Part shown: piece by piece, positions 53,124-62,187 of the stretch | How the letters are laid out: every line of letters starts with the position of its first letter | Position numbering within the stretch: the first letter of the stretch is position 1 | Translations under genes and position numbers: made by a program | DNA from: Roseomonas mucosa | Lineage (GTDB): Bacteria > Pseudomonadota > Alphaproteobacteria > Acetobacterales > Acetobacteraceae | Length of the DNA stretch: 64,000 nucleotides | Assembly (NCBI GenBank): GCA_945878375.1 | Contig: CAMDWG010000013.1 | Location: 39,714-103,713 of the forward strand | Direction of reading: 5' to 3' | The notes under the pieces: model-generated | Database searches by the model: none | Told to the model about the DNA's origin: nothing | The model's input: only the letters and a program-made list of their open reading frames with translations

Positions 53124-53971
53124 TGTGACGTTCCTCCTTGTCCCTGGCATGTTTTAAGCTTGGAAGATAACCCGCGCGCAAGCCGTTCCGCGGTCCGGGT
53201 CAGCCCACTTTCTGGCTCGGCCAGGGGCGCGATGACGGTGAAATGGTCGGCGCCCGGCGCGGCCTCGAACCCGCCGCCCCAGGCGGCGGCCATGTCGCGG
53301 CTTTGGCGCAGATACTCCCCGCTCTCCTCCCCGCCCACCAGGCAATGCAGGGGCCGGGCGGGGCAGGGCAGGAAGCGCGGCGACAGGGCGTGGGCGGTCT
53401 CTGTCGTCAGGTGCAGCCCCTCCGCCACGCTGGTGGACAGCAGCGGCGCCAATTCGAATACGCCGGAGATCGGCAGCGCGGCATGGACCAGGTCGGCCGG
53501 CGCCGTAGGGTCCAGAGCGGCCCAATCCGTGGCCAGCAGCATGGCCGCCAGCTGCCCGCCCGCCGAATGGCCGATCGCCAGCATGCGCTGGCGCCGCCGC
53601 CGCCACAGGAACAGCGCGGCCGCGCGCATCTGGTCCACGATGGTCGCGATCGAGACAGCGGGGCAGAGATCGTAGCTCGGCAGCGCCACCGCGATGCCGC
53701 GCCCGTTCGGGCCGCGCGCGCAGTGGCTGGCGAAGCTGCGATCCAGCGCCTTCCAGTAGCCGCCATGGATGAACAGCGCGAGCGGCGCATCCGGCGCCTC
53801 GTCGGGCAGGAACAGGTCCAGCTTCTCCCGCTCGCCCGGCCCATAGGCCAGGCCGAGTTCCACCTGCGGGCAGGCGGCGCGCCAGGCGGCGGCGTCCCGC
53901 GCCCAGCCTTCGATGTGGCGGGGATGTTCCGGCACGCGGGCGCGGTTGTTGTACTCGGCTTCCATGCTCAT
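53120..53971 (-). CDS. Arylformamidase-like alpha/beta hydrolase
   Basis: 283 residues: HGGYW oxyanion motif (69-73) and GHSAGG nucleophile elbow (S136), with a catalytic His near the C-terminus (GADHFTV). It resembles kynurenine formamidase/esterase-type hydrolases. Its stop overlaps the binding-protein start by four bases, so import and hydrolysis are translationally coupled. The ATG at 53971 was taken, with the ATG at 53965 also possible. The upstream extension of the frame is not supported. Confidence 0.78.
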   Translation of the reverse strand: MSMEAEYNNRARVPEHPRHIEGWARDAAAWRAACPQVELGLAYGPGEREKLDLFLPDEAPDAPLALFIHGGYWKALDRSFASHCARGPNGRGIAVALPSYDLCPAVSIATIVDQMRAAALFLWRRRRQRMLAIGHSAGGQLAAMLLATDWAALDPTAPADLVHAALPISGVFELAPLLSTSVAEGLHLTTETAHALSPRFLPCPARPLHCLVGGEESGEYLRQSRDMAAAWGGGFEAAPGADHFTVIAPLAEPESGLTRTAERLARGLSSKLKTCQGQGGTSQ

Positions 53972-54095
53972 GGTCCCATTCGGCCCTCTGGCAAGCCTGC
54001 GGGCAAGTGTCAGGGTGTTCCGACCTGGGGCTTGACCCACGGACCGCCGCATCAAACGGCTTCCGGAACCGGCGGGGCTCGGGCAGGAAAGGGGC

Positions 54096-54656
54096 ATGAA
54101 GGTTTATCTCGCCGGCCCCGATGTCTTCCTGCCCGACCCGCTCGGCATGGCTGCGCGCAAGCGCGCTATCTGCGCCGCCCATGGCCTGACCGGCATCTTC
54201 CCCGTCGACAACCACCCCCAGCACCCCGAGGAAGCGGGCATCCCCCGCTGGCTTTGGATCTATCGCCGGAACGAAGCGCATATGCGCGACGCCGATGCGG
54301 TGATCGCCAACCTCACCCCCTTCCGCGGCCCTTCGGCCGATGCCGGCACGGTCTATGAGATCGGCTTCATGCGCGCCCTGGGGCGGAAGGTGCTGGGCTA
54401 CAGCAATGTCGCCGCCGATCTGGTGCCGCGCACGCTGGCCTTCATCGGGCCTGCCGTACATCGCGATGCGGAGGGTCGCTGGCGCGACGCGGAGGAGATG
54501 GCGGTGGAGGATTTCGGCCTCGCCGACAATCTGATGATCGATGGCGGCATCCATGAAGCCGGCGGCCTGCTGGTCCGTCGCGACGTGCCGGAGGCCGCGC
54601 GTTGGACCGACCTCCTGGCCTTCCAGGCCTGCGTGAAGGCGCTGGCGAAGGGGTAG
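54096..54656 (+). CDS. Nucleoside 2-deoxyribosyltransferase
   Basis: 186 residues. The family start is MKVYLAGPDVFLPDP, then NEAHMRDADAVIANLTPFRGPSADAGTVYEIGFMRALG with the nucleophilic Glu in the YEIG segment. The enzyme moves deoxyribose between purine and pyrimidine bases. It is divergent from the hydrolase/Liv unit. Confidence 0.88.
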   Translation: MKVYLAGPDVFLPDPLGMAARKRAICAAHGLTGIFPVDNHPQHPEEAGIPRWLWIYRRNEAHMRDADAVIANLTPFRGPSADAGTVYEIGFMRALGRKVLGYSNVAADLVPRTLAFIGPAVHRDAEGRWRDAEEMAVEDFGLADNLMIDGGIHEAGGLLVRRDVPEAARWTDLLAFQACVKALAKG

Positions 54657-54821
54657 GAAGCGCCGGCCCTCCCGCCCCGGCGCGCATTGCCCAAGGCGTG
54701 GGCAGGCCGCGCCCATCGGCTGTGCACCGGGCCGAAACGGCTTGCGGTCTCGCCCCAGGCTCCCCTTCCCTTACGGGGTTGATTCCGCGACAACGGGGAA
54801 AAGGGAAGCCGGGCTACAAAC

Positions 54822-56324
54822 GTGAACGAAATGCACGCCACCAGGCCGAGCCGTGCCTTCGACGAAATGAACGCCGAGGCCGGCGTGCGCCCGGCCTACC
54901 AGGGCATCGCCGCCTGGATCGCGCAGCACGGCCTGGCAGCGCTCGCGACCAAGCGCGGCGAGGCGGAGGCGCTATTCCGTCGTGTCGGCATCACCTTCGC
55001 CGTCTATGGCGAGGGCGGCGATCCGGAACGGCTGATCCCCTTCGACGTCATCCCCCGCATCCTGGCGAAAAGCGAATGGGATCGGCTGGCGCGCGGCCTG
55101 ACCCAGCGCGTGAAGGCGCTGAACGCCTTCATCGGTGATGTCTATGGCGGTCAGGAGATCGTGCGCGCCGGCCGCATCCCCGCCGCCCTGGTCGCGCAGA
55201 ACGAGGCCTATTGCCGCCCGATGGAAGGCTTCCGCCCGCCGGCCGGCGTCTTCACCCATATCTCCGGCATCGACCTGGTCCGCACCGGCGCCGACGACTT
55301 CTATGTGCTGGAGGATAACTGCCGCACGCCCTCCGGTGTTTCCTACATGCTGGAGAACCGGGAAGCGATGCTGCGGCTGTTCCCCGGCCTCTGTTCCGAC
55401 CATCGCCTCGCACCCGTCGGCCACTACCCCGAGGAATTGCTGGAGACGCTGAAGGAAGCGGCCCCGCCCAACTGCAAGGGCGCGCCCCGCGTCGCGATCC
55501 TGACGCCCGGCCATTTCAACAGCGCCTATTACGAACACTGCTTCCTGGCCGATGAGATGGGCGTGGAAGTGGTTGAAGGCGCCGACCTGTTCGTGGAGGA
55601 CGACATTGTCTTCATGCGGACCACCGCCGGGCCGAAGCGGGTGGATGTGGTCTATCGCCGCGTGGATGACGACTACCTTGATCCGCGCGTCTTCAAGCCC
55701 GAGAGCATGCTGGGCGTGCCCGGCATCTTCGCCGCCTATCGCGCGGGCAATGTCACGCTGGCCAATGCGCCGGGGGCGGGGATCGCCGACGACAAGGCGA
55801 TCTACCCCTTCGTGCCGGAGATGATCCGCTTCTATTTGGCCGAGGAGCCGCTGCTGCAGAACGTGCCGACCTTCCTGTGCGAGCGGGACGCGGATCGTGC
55901 CTATGTCCTCGACAACCTCGACAAGCTGGTGGTGAAGCTGGCGCGGGGATCGGGCGGCTACGGCATGCTGGTCGGCCCGCATGCCACCGCCGCGCAACGC
56001 GCGGAATTCGCGCAGCGCATCACGGCCAAGCCGCAGGACTATATCGCGCAGCCGACCCTCGCGCTGTCCACCGTTCCGACGCTGGCCGAAGCCGGCATCG
56101 CGCCCCGCCATGTGGACCTCCGTCCCTATGTGCTGATGGGGAAGGAGGTGCGGATCGTGCCCGGCGGGCTGACGCGCGTCGCGCTGCGGGAAGGATCGCT
56201 GGTGGTGAATTCCTCGCAGGGCGGCGGCACGAAGGATACCTGGGTGGTGGATGACGGCCCGGCGAAGCCGGGCCTTGGGGTGGTGGCCGACAGCCCGGCC
56301 CAGTCGCAGCGGCAGGGGGGTTGA
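54822..56324 (+). CDS. Circularly permuted ATP-grasp protein (type 2)
   Basis: 500 residues: N-terminal GIAAWIAQHGLAALATKRGEAEALFRRVGITFAVYGEG, the central ATP-binding DDFYVLEDNCRTPSGVSYMLENRE and the C-terminal KLVVKLARGSGGYGML, all typical of DUF404/DUF407-type permuted ATP-grasp proteins. This family is suspected to form amide bonds. The GTG at 54822 was used, and the ATG at 54831 is possible. It is followed five bases later by the alpha-E gene, its standard partner. Confidence 0.86.
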   Translation: MNEMHATRPSRAFDEMNAEAGVRPAYQGIAAWIAQHGLAALATKRGEAEALFRRVGITFAVYGEGGDPERLIPFDVIPRILAKSEWDRLARGLTQRVKALNAFIGDVYGGQEIVRAGRIPAALVAQNEAYCRPMEGFRPPAGVFTHISGIDLVRTGADDFYVLEDNCRTPSGVSYMLENREAMLRLFPGLCSDHRLAPVGHYPEELLETLKEAAPPNCKGAPRVAILTPGHFNSAYYEHCFLADEMGVEVVEGADLFVEDDIVFMRTTAGPKRVDVVYRRVDDDYLDPRVFKPESMLGVPGIFAAYRAGNVTLANAPGAGIADDKAIYPFVPEMIRFYLAEEPLLQNVPTFLCERDADRAYVLDNLDKLVVKLARGSGGYGMLVGPHATAAQRAEFAQRITAKPQDYIAQPTLALSTVPTLAEAGIAPRHVDLRPYVLMGKEVRIVPGGLTRVALREGSLVVNSSQGGGTKDTWVVDDGPAKPGLGVVADSPAQSQRQGG

Positions 56325-56328
56325 GGCC

Positions 56329-57270
56329 ATGCTCTCCCGCACCGCGGACAGCCTGTTCTGGATGGGGCGCTACACCGAACGCGCCGGCAATATCGCGCGC
56401 GGCATGCAGGTGGCGCTCCGCATGGCCGGCCTCGCCGGCAGCCTCGGCGGCGCGCAGGATGAATGGCGCGGCCTGCTGGTCTCGGCTGGTGCTGAGCACG
56501 GCTTCCGGGACACCGGCCGCGCCGTGACCGCCGATGCGGTGATCCGCTGGCTCGCGCTCGATGCCGAGAACCCGTCTTCCATCGCCAATTGCATCGAGGC
56601 GGCGCGGGGCAATGGCCGCGCGGTGCGGACCGCGCTGACCGTGGATATGTGGGAAGCGCTGAACGACACCTGGCGTGAGATGCGCGCGCGCGCCCGCTCC
56701 GCCGCCGAGCAGGACGCGCTGCCCGGTTTCCTCGACTGGGTGCGAGCGCGGACGCTGCTGTTCAACGGCGCGGCGGCCGACACGATGCTGCGGAACGAGG
56801 GCTGGCTGTTCGTGCATCTCGGCGTCATGCTGGAACGGGCCGACAACACGGCGCGGCTGCTGGATGCCAAGCATCCCGCCCTGGCCGGGCCGCGCGCCGA
56901 TGGCGCGGTCGCCTATGCCGAATGGCAGGCGCTGCTCCGCAGCGTCTCCGCGCTACGCGCCTTCCAATGGGTGTATCACACGCGGCTGCAGCCCGATCTG
57001 GTGGCGGATCTTCTGCTGTTCCGCCAGGAACTGCCCCGAAGCCTCGTCTCCTGCCATGGCCGGCTGCGGAGCGCGCTGGAAGCGATCGCGGAGGCCACGG
57101 GCGGCCGGCGCGGGGAGCCGCAGCGCATCGCCGCCGAGATCCATGACCGCCTGGCGAAGGGCCGGATCGAGGATGTGATGACGCATGGCCTGCACGACTG
57201 GCTGACCGCGCAGATCGACCGCAATATCGAACTCGGCAATGCCATCCAGGCGCTTTACCTGAACGGCTGA
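56329..57270 (+). CDS. Alpha-E domain protein (partner of the ATP-grasp protein)
   Basis: 313 residues of almost entirely helical sequence: LSRTADSLFWMGRYTERAGNIARGMQVALR start, LFVHLGVMLERADNTARLLDAKH in the middle and an ending LHDWLTAQIDRNIELGNAIQALYL. The family is found beside permuted ATP-grasp genes and often with transglutaminase and a proteasome-like protease, which are absent here. GAGG precedes the ATG at 56329. Confidence 0.87.
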   Translation: MLSRTADSLFWMGRYTERAGNIARGMQVALRMAGLAGSLGGAQDEWRGLLVSAGAEHGFRDTGRAVTADAVIRWLALDAENPSSIANCIEAARGNGRAVRTALTVDMWEALNDTWREMRARARSAAEQDALPGFLDWVRARTLLFNGAAADTMLRNEGWLFVHLGVMLERADNTARLLDAKHPALAGPRADGAVAYAEWQALLRSVSALRAFQWVYHTRLQPDLVADLLLFRQELPRSLVSCHGRLRSALEAIAEATGGRRGEPQRIAAEIHDRLAKGRIEDVMTHGLHDWLTAQIDRNIELGNAIQALYLNG

Positions 57271-57292
57271 GCCCCTCCCCGTGGGGAGGGGC
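57271..57292. terminator. Convergent GC-rich palindrome
   Basis: GCCCCTCCCC and GGGGAGGGGC flank GT between the convergent alpha-E and FAD-oxidoreductase genes. It could act as a bidirectional terminator although there is no T-run. Confidence 0.5.
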
Positions 57293-57298
57293 GCGAGA

Positions 57299-58705
57299 CT
57301 ATTCCAGCATCTCCGCCGGTGCTTCGTAATCCGTCTCGTAGAGATGCACCGCCTTCGACATGCCCGGCTTCCAATCCGGATCGTCCCAGGCCGCCATCTT
57401 GCCGGGATTGAGCAGGCCCTTGGGATCGGCCAGCCGCTTGAAGTCCAGCTGGTCCTGGTCCACGCGCTTCATGCCGCCATCTTCCAGCGTGAAGGTGTGC
57501 GGGTTGAAGATCGGCGCGCCATTCTCCTCATGCAGGCGGATGATCTCGGCCAGGCGTTCTTCCGTGGTGAAGCGCACCACCTGCAGGCCGAAGGCGCAGA
57601 CCGTGCCGCCGAAGCGCACGAATTCCAGGTGCAGCAGCACCTCATCGCCGAACATCCGCTCCATCTTCGCGATGAGGTCGAGGTGGTTCGGCGCGGGGAA
57701 CAGGGTCTGCAGATAGGTGATCTGCTTGTCGGTCTTCAGCACCTGCAGCGTGGTGTGGTTCCAGCTGTGCTCATACAGCGGCACCTCCGCCGCATCAGAC
57801 GCTTCGCGCAGGATCTCCGCCCCGCCATGGGATGCGATCAGCCCGGGCAGGATGTCGAGGAAGGGGGGCGCGACCATGATGCAGGCCACCGAATGCCCGG
57901 GCGGCACTTTCGCGCCCCACGAACGAAAGTGGTCCTGCGGTAGCGGCGCGGGGATCACGCAGGCCAGCTTCTTCGCCACGCCATCCATGCGGCAGAAGCT
58001 GTCCGTGAAGCGCGCGGCCCCCATCAGCGTCGGGAAGGCGACGACCACATCCACCCAGTCCCAGGCGGGGGCGAGCGGCATTTCCAACTCGGTGATGATG
58101 CCGTTGGTGCCATAGGCGTGGTTGACCTTCTGCAGGTCCGGCCCGCGCAGTTCCAGAACGCGCGGCTCCGCTTCCATGGTCATCACCTTGAGGCCGAGGA
58201 TGTTCCCCGGTTCGCGCAGGATGCCGAAGGTGGTGCTGCCGATGCCCGACGATCCGCCCGCGATGAAGCCGCCCAGCGTCGCGGTGCGCTTGGTGGAGGG
58301 ATGGAAGCGCAGCTCCCCGCCCACCGTCCGCTTCAGCTGCGCGTCGAGGTCGATCAGCTTGATGCCGGCTTCCGCGCGCACGACCCCAGGCTTGGCCCAG
58401 AGCACGCGGTTGAATTCTGTCATCTCCAGCACGATGCCGCCGCGCAGCGGCATCGCCTGGCCGTAATTCCCCGTGCCCGCGCCGCGCGGCGTCACCGGCA
58501 CGCCATGGGCATGCGCTGCGGCGAGTATCGCGCGCAACTCCGCCTCGTTGCGCGGCGTCACCACCGCCTCGCCGGTCACCTTGTTGAGCTGACGCTTCAG
58601 CACGGGTGAATACCAGAAGAAGTCACGCGACTTCTGGCGCACCAGCGCGGGATCGGTGGTCCAGTCGAGGCCCGGCAGGGCCTCCATCACAGCCGACACG
58701 GTCAT
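57299..58705 (-). CDS. FAD-linked oxidoreductase (PCMH/VAO type), paralogue B
   Basis: 468 residues. The PCMH-type FAD domain has TPRGAGTGNYGQAMPLRGGIVLEM and GFIAGGSSGIGS, and the C-terminal half has HSWNHTTLQVLKTDKQITYLQ and LLNPGKM. It resembles glycolate-oxidase GlcD or cresol-dehydrogenase-type flavoenzymes. It overlaps the neighbouring paralogue by four bases, and the two share the same architecture and many motifs, so they arose by tandem duplication. Substrate unknown. Confidence 0.87.
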   Translation of the reverse strand: MTVSAVMEALPGLDWTTDPALVRQKSRDFFWYSPVLKRQLNKVTGEAVVTPRNEAELRAILAAAHAHGVPVTPRGAGTGNYGQAMPLRGGIVLEMTEFNRVLWAKPGVVRAEAGIKLIDLDAQLKRTVGGELRFHPSTKRTATLGGFIAGGSSGIGSTTFGILREPGNILGLKVMTMEAEPRVLELRGPDLQKVNHAYGTNGIITELEMPLAPAWDWVDVVVAFPTLMGAARFTDSFCRMDGVAKKLACVIPAPLPQDHFRSWGAKVPPGHSVACIMVAPPFLDILPGLIASHGGAEILREASDAAEVPLYEHSWNHTTLQVLKTDKQITYLQTLFPAPNHLDLIAKMERMFGDEVLLHLEFVRFGGTVCAFGLQVVRFTTEERLAEIIRLHEENGAPIFNPHTFTLEDGGMKRVDQDQLDFKRLADPKGLLNPGKMAAWDDPDWKPGMSKAVHLYETDYEAPAEMLE

Positions 58706-60060
58706 GCGGCGGCATCCTCCATCGTGAAGTCGCGCATCTTGCCGGGGTTCAGCAGGCCGAGCGGATCGGCCATGCGCTTGAAGCCCAGCTGGTCGCCGGG
58801 GACGCGGCGATAGCCGCTGCCTTCCTCGATGGTCAGGACATGCGGGTTGGCGATGCCGATGCCCTGCGCCTCGAAGGCGGCGATGATCTCATAGAGCCGC
58901 TCGGCGCTGGTCCAGCGGATGACGGGCAGGGCGGACATCGTCAGGCGGCCGCCGAAGCGGACGCATTCCGTGTGCATCCACACCTCGTCGCGGAAGGGGA
59001 TCCGCACCGCTTCCACCGCCTTCAGCGTGTCCTCGAAGGGGAAGCGGCATTGCAGGTAGCTGACGCCGCGATCCTTCTTCAGCACCTGCAACGTCGTGTG
59101 GTTCCAGCAATATTCGTAGAAGGGCGTGGCGTCGGGATCGCGTTCGGCCGCGACCGCATCCTGCTCGGCCACGATCCGCCCGCCATGCTCGGCGGCGAGT
59201 TCCGCGAGCGGGCCGAGGCCGGCCGGCGTCACCATCGCCAGCACCAGCGCGTTGCCGGCGGGCACGGCATCCGCCAGCCCCTTGAAGAAGGGCGGCAGCT
59301 GGCTGTCGAAGACCGCGCACATCTTCTTCGGGATGCCGTCCGCGAAGGACAGGTCGAGCGCGAAGCGCGAGGCGGGGACGAAATCCGGGAAGGCGATGGC
59401 GACATCGCGCCAGGCCTGGGCCGGGGCCAGCGGCACGCGGATGCGCGTCAGCACGCCCGTCGTGCCATAGGTGCGGTTGACCGGGTTCGCTGCCAGGCCT
59501 TCCAGGTCCAGCACGCGCGGCGGGTCCTGCATGGTGGCGACGCGCGCGCCGATCAGGTTGCCGCGTTCGCGCATCGTGCCGTGGCTGATGCCACCCACGC
59601 CTGCGCCGCCGCCCGCGACGAAGCCGCCGATGGTCGCGGTGCGCTTCGTGCTGGGCCAGAGCTTCAGCTCCCACCCGCGTTCCCGGCACCAGAGGTCGAG
59701 GTCGATCATCTTCGCCCCGCACTCCACCTCCACCACGCCGTCCTTCAGCGCGATGGGGGCGGACATCGCCGTCATGTCCAGCACGACACCGCCATCCAGC
59801 GGCACGCATTGGCCGTAATTGCCGGTGCCGCCGCCACGCACCGTCACGGGCACGCGCCGCACGCGGCAGGCGGTGAGGATCCGCAGAACCTCGTCCTCGT
59901 TCTTCGGCCGCGCCAGCAATTCGGCCGATTTGCCATCCAGCCGTTCCTTCAGGATCGGGCTGTACCAGTAGAAGTCGCGGCTTTTCTGCCGCAGCAGGGC
60001 GCGATCGGTCGCGAGCTCGATCCCATCGAGTTCGGCGGCCAGGGCAGGGATGTCATGCAT
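58702..60060 (-). CDS. FAD-linked oxidoreductase (PCMH/VAO type), paralogue A
   Basis: 452 residues: SRDFYWYSPILKERLDG start, TVRGGGTGNYGQCVPLDGGVVLDM, GFVAGGGAGVGG and the C-terminal YCWNHTTLQVLKKDRGVSYLQ and LLNPGKM. Same family as paralogue B. Its start overlaps the creatininase stop by eight bases. Whether A and B form a complex is unknown. Confidence 0.87.
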   Translation of the reverse strand: MHDIPALAAELDGIELATDRALLRQKSRDFYWYSPILKERLDGKSAELLARPKNEDEVLRILTACRVRRVPVTVRGGGTGNYGQCVPLDGGVVLDMTAMSAPIALKDGVVEVECGAKMIDLDLWCRERGWELKLWPSTKRTATIGGFVAGGGAGVGGISHGTMRERGNLIGARVATMQDPPRVLDLEGLAANPVNRTYGTTGVLTRIRVPLAPAQAWRDVAIAFPDFVPASRFALDLSFADGIPKKMCAVFDSQLPPFFKGLADAVPAGNALVLAMVTPAGLGPLAELAAEHGGRIVAEQDAVAAERDPDATPFYEYCWNHTTLQVLKKDRGVSYLQCRFPFEDTLKAVEAVRIPFRDEVWMHTECVRFGGRLTMSALPVIRWTSAERLYEIIAAFEAQGIGIANPHVLTIEEGSGYRRVPGDQLGFKRMADPLGLLNPGKMRDFTMEDAAA

Positions 60061-60865
60061 CGGGGTTGGGCTCGTTCGACAGAAAGCCATCGGCATCGAA
60101 GGCGGCCACCTGCTGCCACAACTCGCTCATGCGGGCGGCGGCGAAATCCAGGATCTCCTCGCCCTGCGCGGCGGTGGCGCGCGATGCATCGCCGACGGCG
60201 CCGGCGGGGTTGAGGTCCTGCGCCTGCCAGGCCAGCGGCGCACCGGCGGGCGGGGCCATGCGCGGGGCCACGTTGCTCGCGCCCTGCCAGCGGCTGACGA
60301 AGTTGCGTGCCTTCGTCATGTCCACCAGGTGCGGCGTCAGCGCCAGCATCACGGCGGTCTCGTCGCGGCCGGCATGGATGCCGAAGGTGCCCTCGATCGG
60401 GTCCTTCTGGCTTTCGGGCTTGCCCATCCGCGCCCACATCGCATTCACGACGAACAGGTTCGACTGGATGCGGATGCGCCGCGCCGCGATATCCAGCGCC
60501 GCGACATTGCCGCCATGGCTGTTCACGAAGACCAGCCGCTTCACCCCGGCGCGCGCCACCGCCGCGCCGATATCCGTCACCAGCGCGATCAGCGTCTCCG
60601 CGCTGGTGGTGATGGTGCCCGGGAAGCGCAGATGCTCGACCGACAACGCCACGGATTGCGTCGGCAGCACCAGCACCGGCAGGTCCTTCGGGATCATTGA
60701 AAGCGTCCGCGCCACGACGCCCTGATTGATCGTGGTGTCCACCGAGACGGGCAGATGCGGCCCGTGCTGCTCGATGCTCGCCACCGGCAGCACCGCGACC
60801 GTGTTGGGGGGCAGGTCGCGGAAGGCAGGCCAGGGCAGGTCCTGCCAGTAGCGGGTGGGGAGCAT
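60053..60865 (-). CDS. Creatininase-family hydrolase
   Basis: 270 residues with the metal ligands expected in VASIEQHGPHLPVSVDT (E32, H34, D43), the NSHGGNVAALD segment and a downstream HAGRDETAVML. Family members hydrolyse cyclic amides such as creatinine and, in some cases, other amide-type rings. It lies 22 bases after the binding-protein gene and is coupled to paralogue A. The substrate may link to the FAD oxidoreductases. Confidence 0.87.
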   Translation of the reverse strand: MLPTRYWQDLPWPAFRDLPPNTVAVLPVASIEQHGPHLPVSVDTTINQGVVARTLSMIPKDLPVLVLPTQSVALSVEHLRFPGTITTSAETLIALVTDIGAAVARAGVKRLVFVNSHGGNVAALDIAARRIRIQSNLFVVNAMWARMGKPESQKDPIEGTFGIHAGRDETAVMLALTPHLVDMTKARNFVSRWQGASNVAPRMAPPAGAPLAWQAQDLNPAGAVGDASRATAAQGEEILDFAAARMSELWQQVAAFDADGFLSNEPNPDA

Positions 60866-60887
60866 CGGTACCTCTTGGAGGGAGGCC

Positions 60888-61910
60888 TCAGGCCCGCTTC
60901 AGGTCGGCGGCCGGAGGCAGGAAGGACGGGTCGTAGATATCGGATGCCGACATCGGGCGCGAGATGCCGAAGGCGTCCCGTACCGAATCGATGGAGCGTT
61001 GCAGCCTTGTCATGTCCACGCGGCCAAAGCCGTTCTGGCGCACATGCGGGGTGAAGGTGAGGCGTTCGAGCGACATGCGAAGCCGCTCCGTCTCCAGCGC
61101 GACATCGGTCAGCGGCTCGCGCCGGCGCATGTTCACGATGGCGCCCTGGGTGTCCGCGAGGCTGTCATATTGCGCGCGGATCAGGCCGCGGATCAGCCCC
61201 GTGACGGCGCGCGGATTGGCCTGCGCCCAGCGCCGCGTGGTGATCAGCGAGGTGGAGTAGAAATCCGCGCCCACATCGCTGAACAGCATCGTCACGATGT
61301 CCTGTTCCGGCACGCCCAGCCCGCGCAGCGAGAAGATGCCGGAGGTGATGAAGCCCGTGATGGCGTTCGCGCGGCCCTGCGCCAGCATCGGCTCCCGCAG
61401 CTGCGGCGTCACGGTCTGCCAGCGGACGGACGCCGCGTTGATGCCCGCGCCCTTCGCGAAGGCCGGGAAAAGCTGCCGTCCCGCATCGCTCTCGGGCGAG
61501 GCGATCAGCTTGCCTTCGAGGTCCTTCGGCGTGCGGATGTTCTCCCGCCGCAGCGACATCACGGCCAGCGCGGTCGCGTCATAGATGATGAAGGGCGTGA
61601 ACAGGTCGATCTCCGGCCGCTCCAGCCGCAGCCGGATGGTCGGGTTCAGGTCCGCCACGCCGACATCATAGGCGCCGGAGGAGATCTTGATCGGCACATC
61701 GCCCGATCCGAAGCCGCGATCCATGGTCACGTTCAGCCCGGCCTCGCGGAAATAGCCGCGGTCGAGCGCCAGCAGGAAGGCCGCCTGCGGGCCCTGGAAG
61801 GCCCAATCCAGGCTGAAGCGCACATCCAGAAGCTGTTGTGCATGGACGGCCGGGGCGGCGAGGCCGGCGGCGGAGGCCCCGAACAGGGCAAGGGCGTGGC
61901 GGCGGCGCAT
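60888..61910 (-). CDS. NMT1/THI5-like ABC substrate-binding protein
   Basis: 340 residues: a signal peptide (MRRRHALALFGASAAGLAAPAVHA), then DVRFSLDWAFQGPQAAFLLALDRGYFREAGLNVTMDRGFGSGD, the classic start of NitT/TauT/THI5-like binding proteins. No permease or ATPase gene for it is present in the window, so it is an orphan here. AAGGA precedes the ATG. Ligand unknown. Confidence 0.87.
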   Translation of the reverse strand: MRRRHALALFGASAAGLAAPAVHAQQLLDVRFSLDWAFQGPQAAFLLALDRGYFREAGLNVTMDRGFGSGDVPIKISSGAYDVGVADLNPTIRLRLERPEIDLFTPFIIYDATALAVMSLRRENIRTPKDLEGKLIASPESDAGRQLFPAFAKGAGINAASVRWQTVTPQLREPMLAQGRANAITGFITSGIFSLRGLGVPEQDIVTMLFSDVGADFYSTSLITTRRWAQANPRAVTGLIRGLIRAQYDSLADTQGAIVNMRRREPLTDVALETERLRMSLERLTFTPHVRQNGFGRVDMTRLQRSIDSVRDAFGISRPMSASDIYDPSFLPPAADLKRA

Positions 61911-62133
61911 GGGGATCCTTCCGGGACAGCGTGAGGCATGCCTTGCGGCAAGTCCTGGGGGACAAGCAAGCGCCGGACCACCAGCAGCGCACACCCTGGC
62001 ATGGTATTCCGGCAGATGTCGCATGAAAAAGAGGCATCCTGCCCAGTCCCTGTGCGCTTTCATGCGTCATGGGGGGCGCCGGCTGATGACAAGCTGGGCT
62101 GGGGCAGGGCGCGGCGCAGCCGGGCTGCGGACG

Positions 62134-62175
62134 AAAAAGCCCTGCGCGGCCTCCCCCGCCGTGGCGGGGGAGGCC
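62134..62175 (-). terminator. Terminator after the aldehyde dehydrogenase gene
   Basis: A perfect 13-bp stem (62148-62160 with 62163-62175), followed on the minus strand by nine bases and a TTTTT at 62134-62138. It lies 13 bases after the aldehyde dehydrogenase stop codon. Confidence 0.65.
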
Positions 62176-62187
62176 GTGGGCCGGGGG

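Noticed and set aside
51723..53675. A 650-codon frame opposite livH and the binding protein
   Set aside because: Shadow frame without start signal or domain.
61911..62187. A possible TPP riboswitch before the THI5-like binding-protein gene
   Set aside because: The conserved CUGAGA and ACCUGA-type thi-box elements are absent from the leader.
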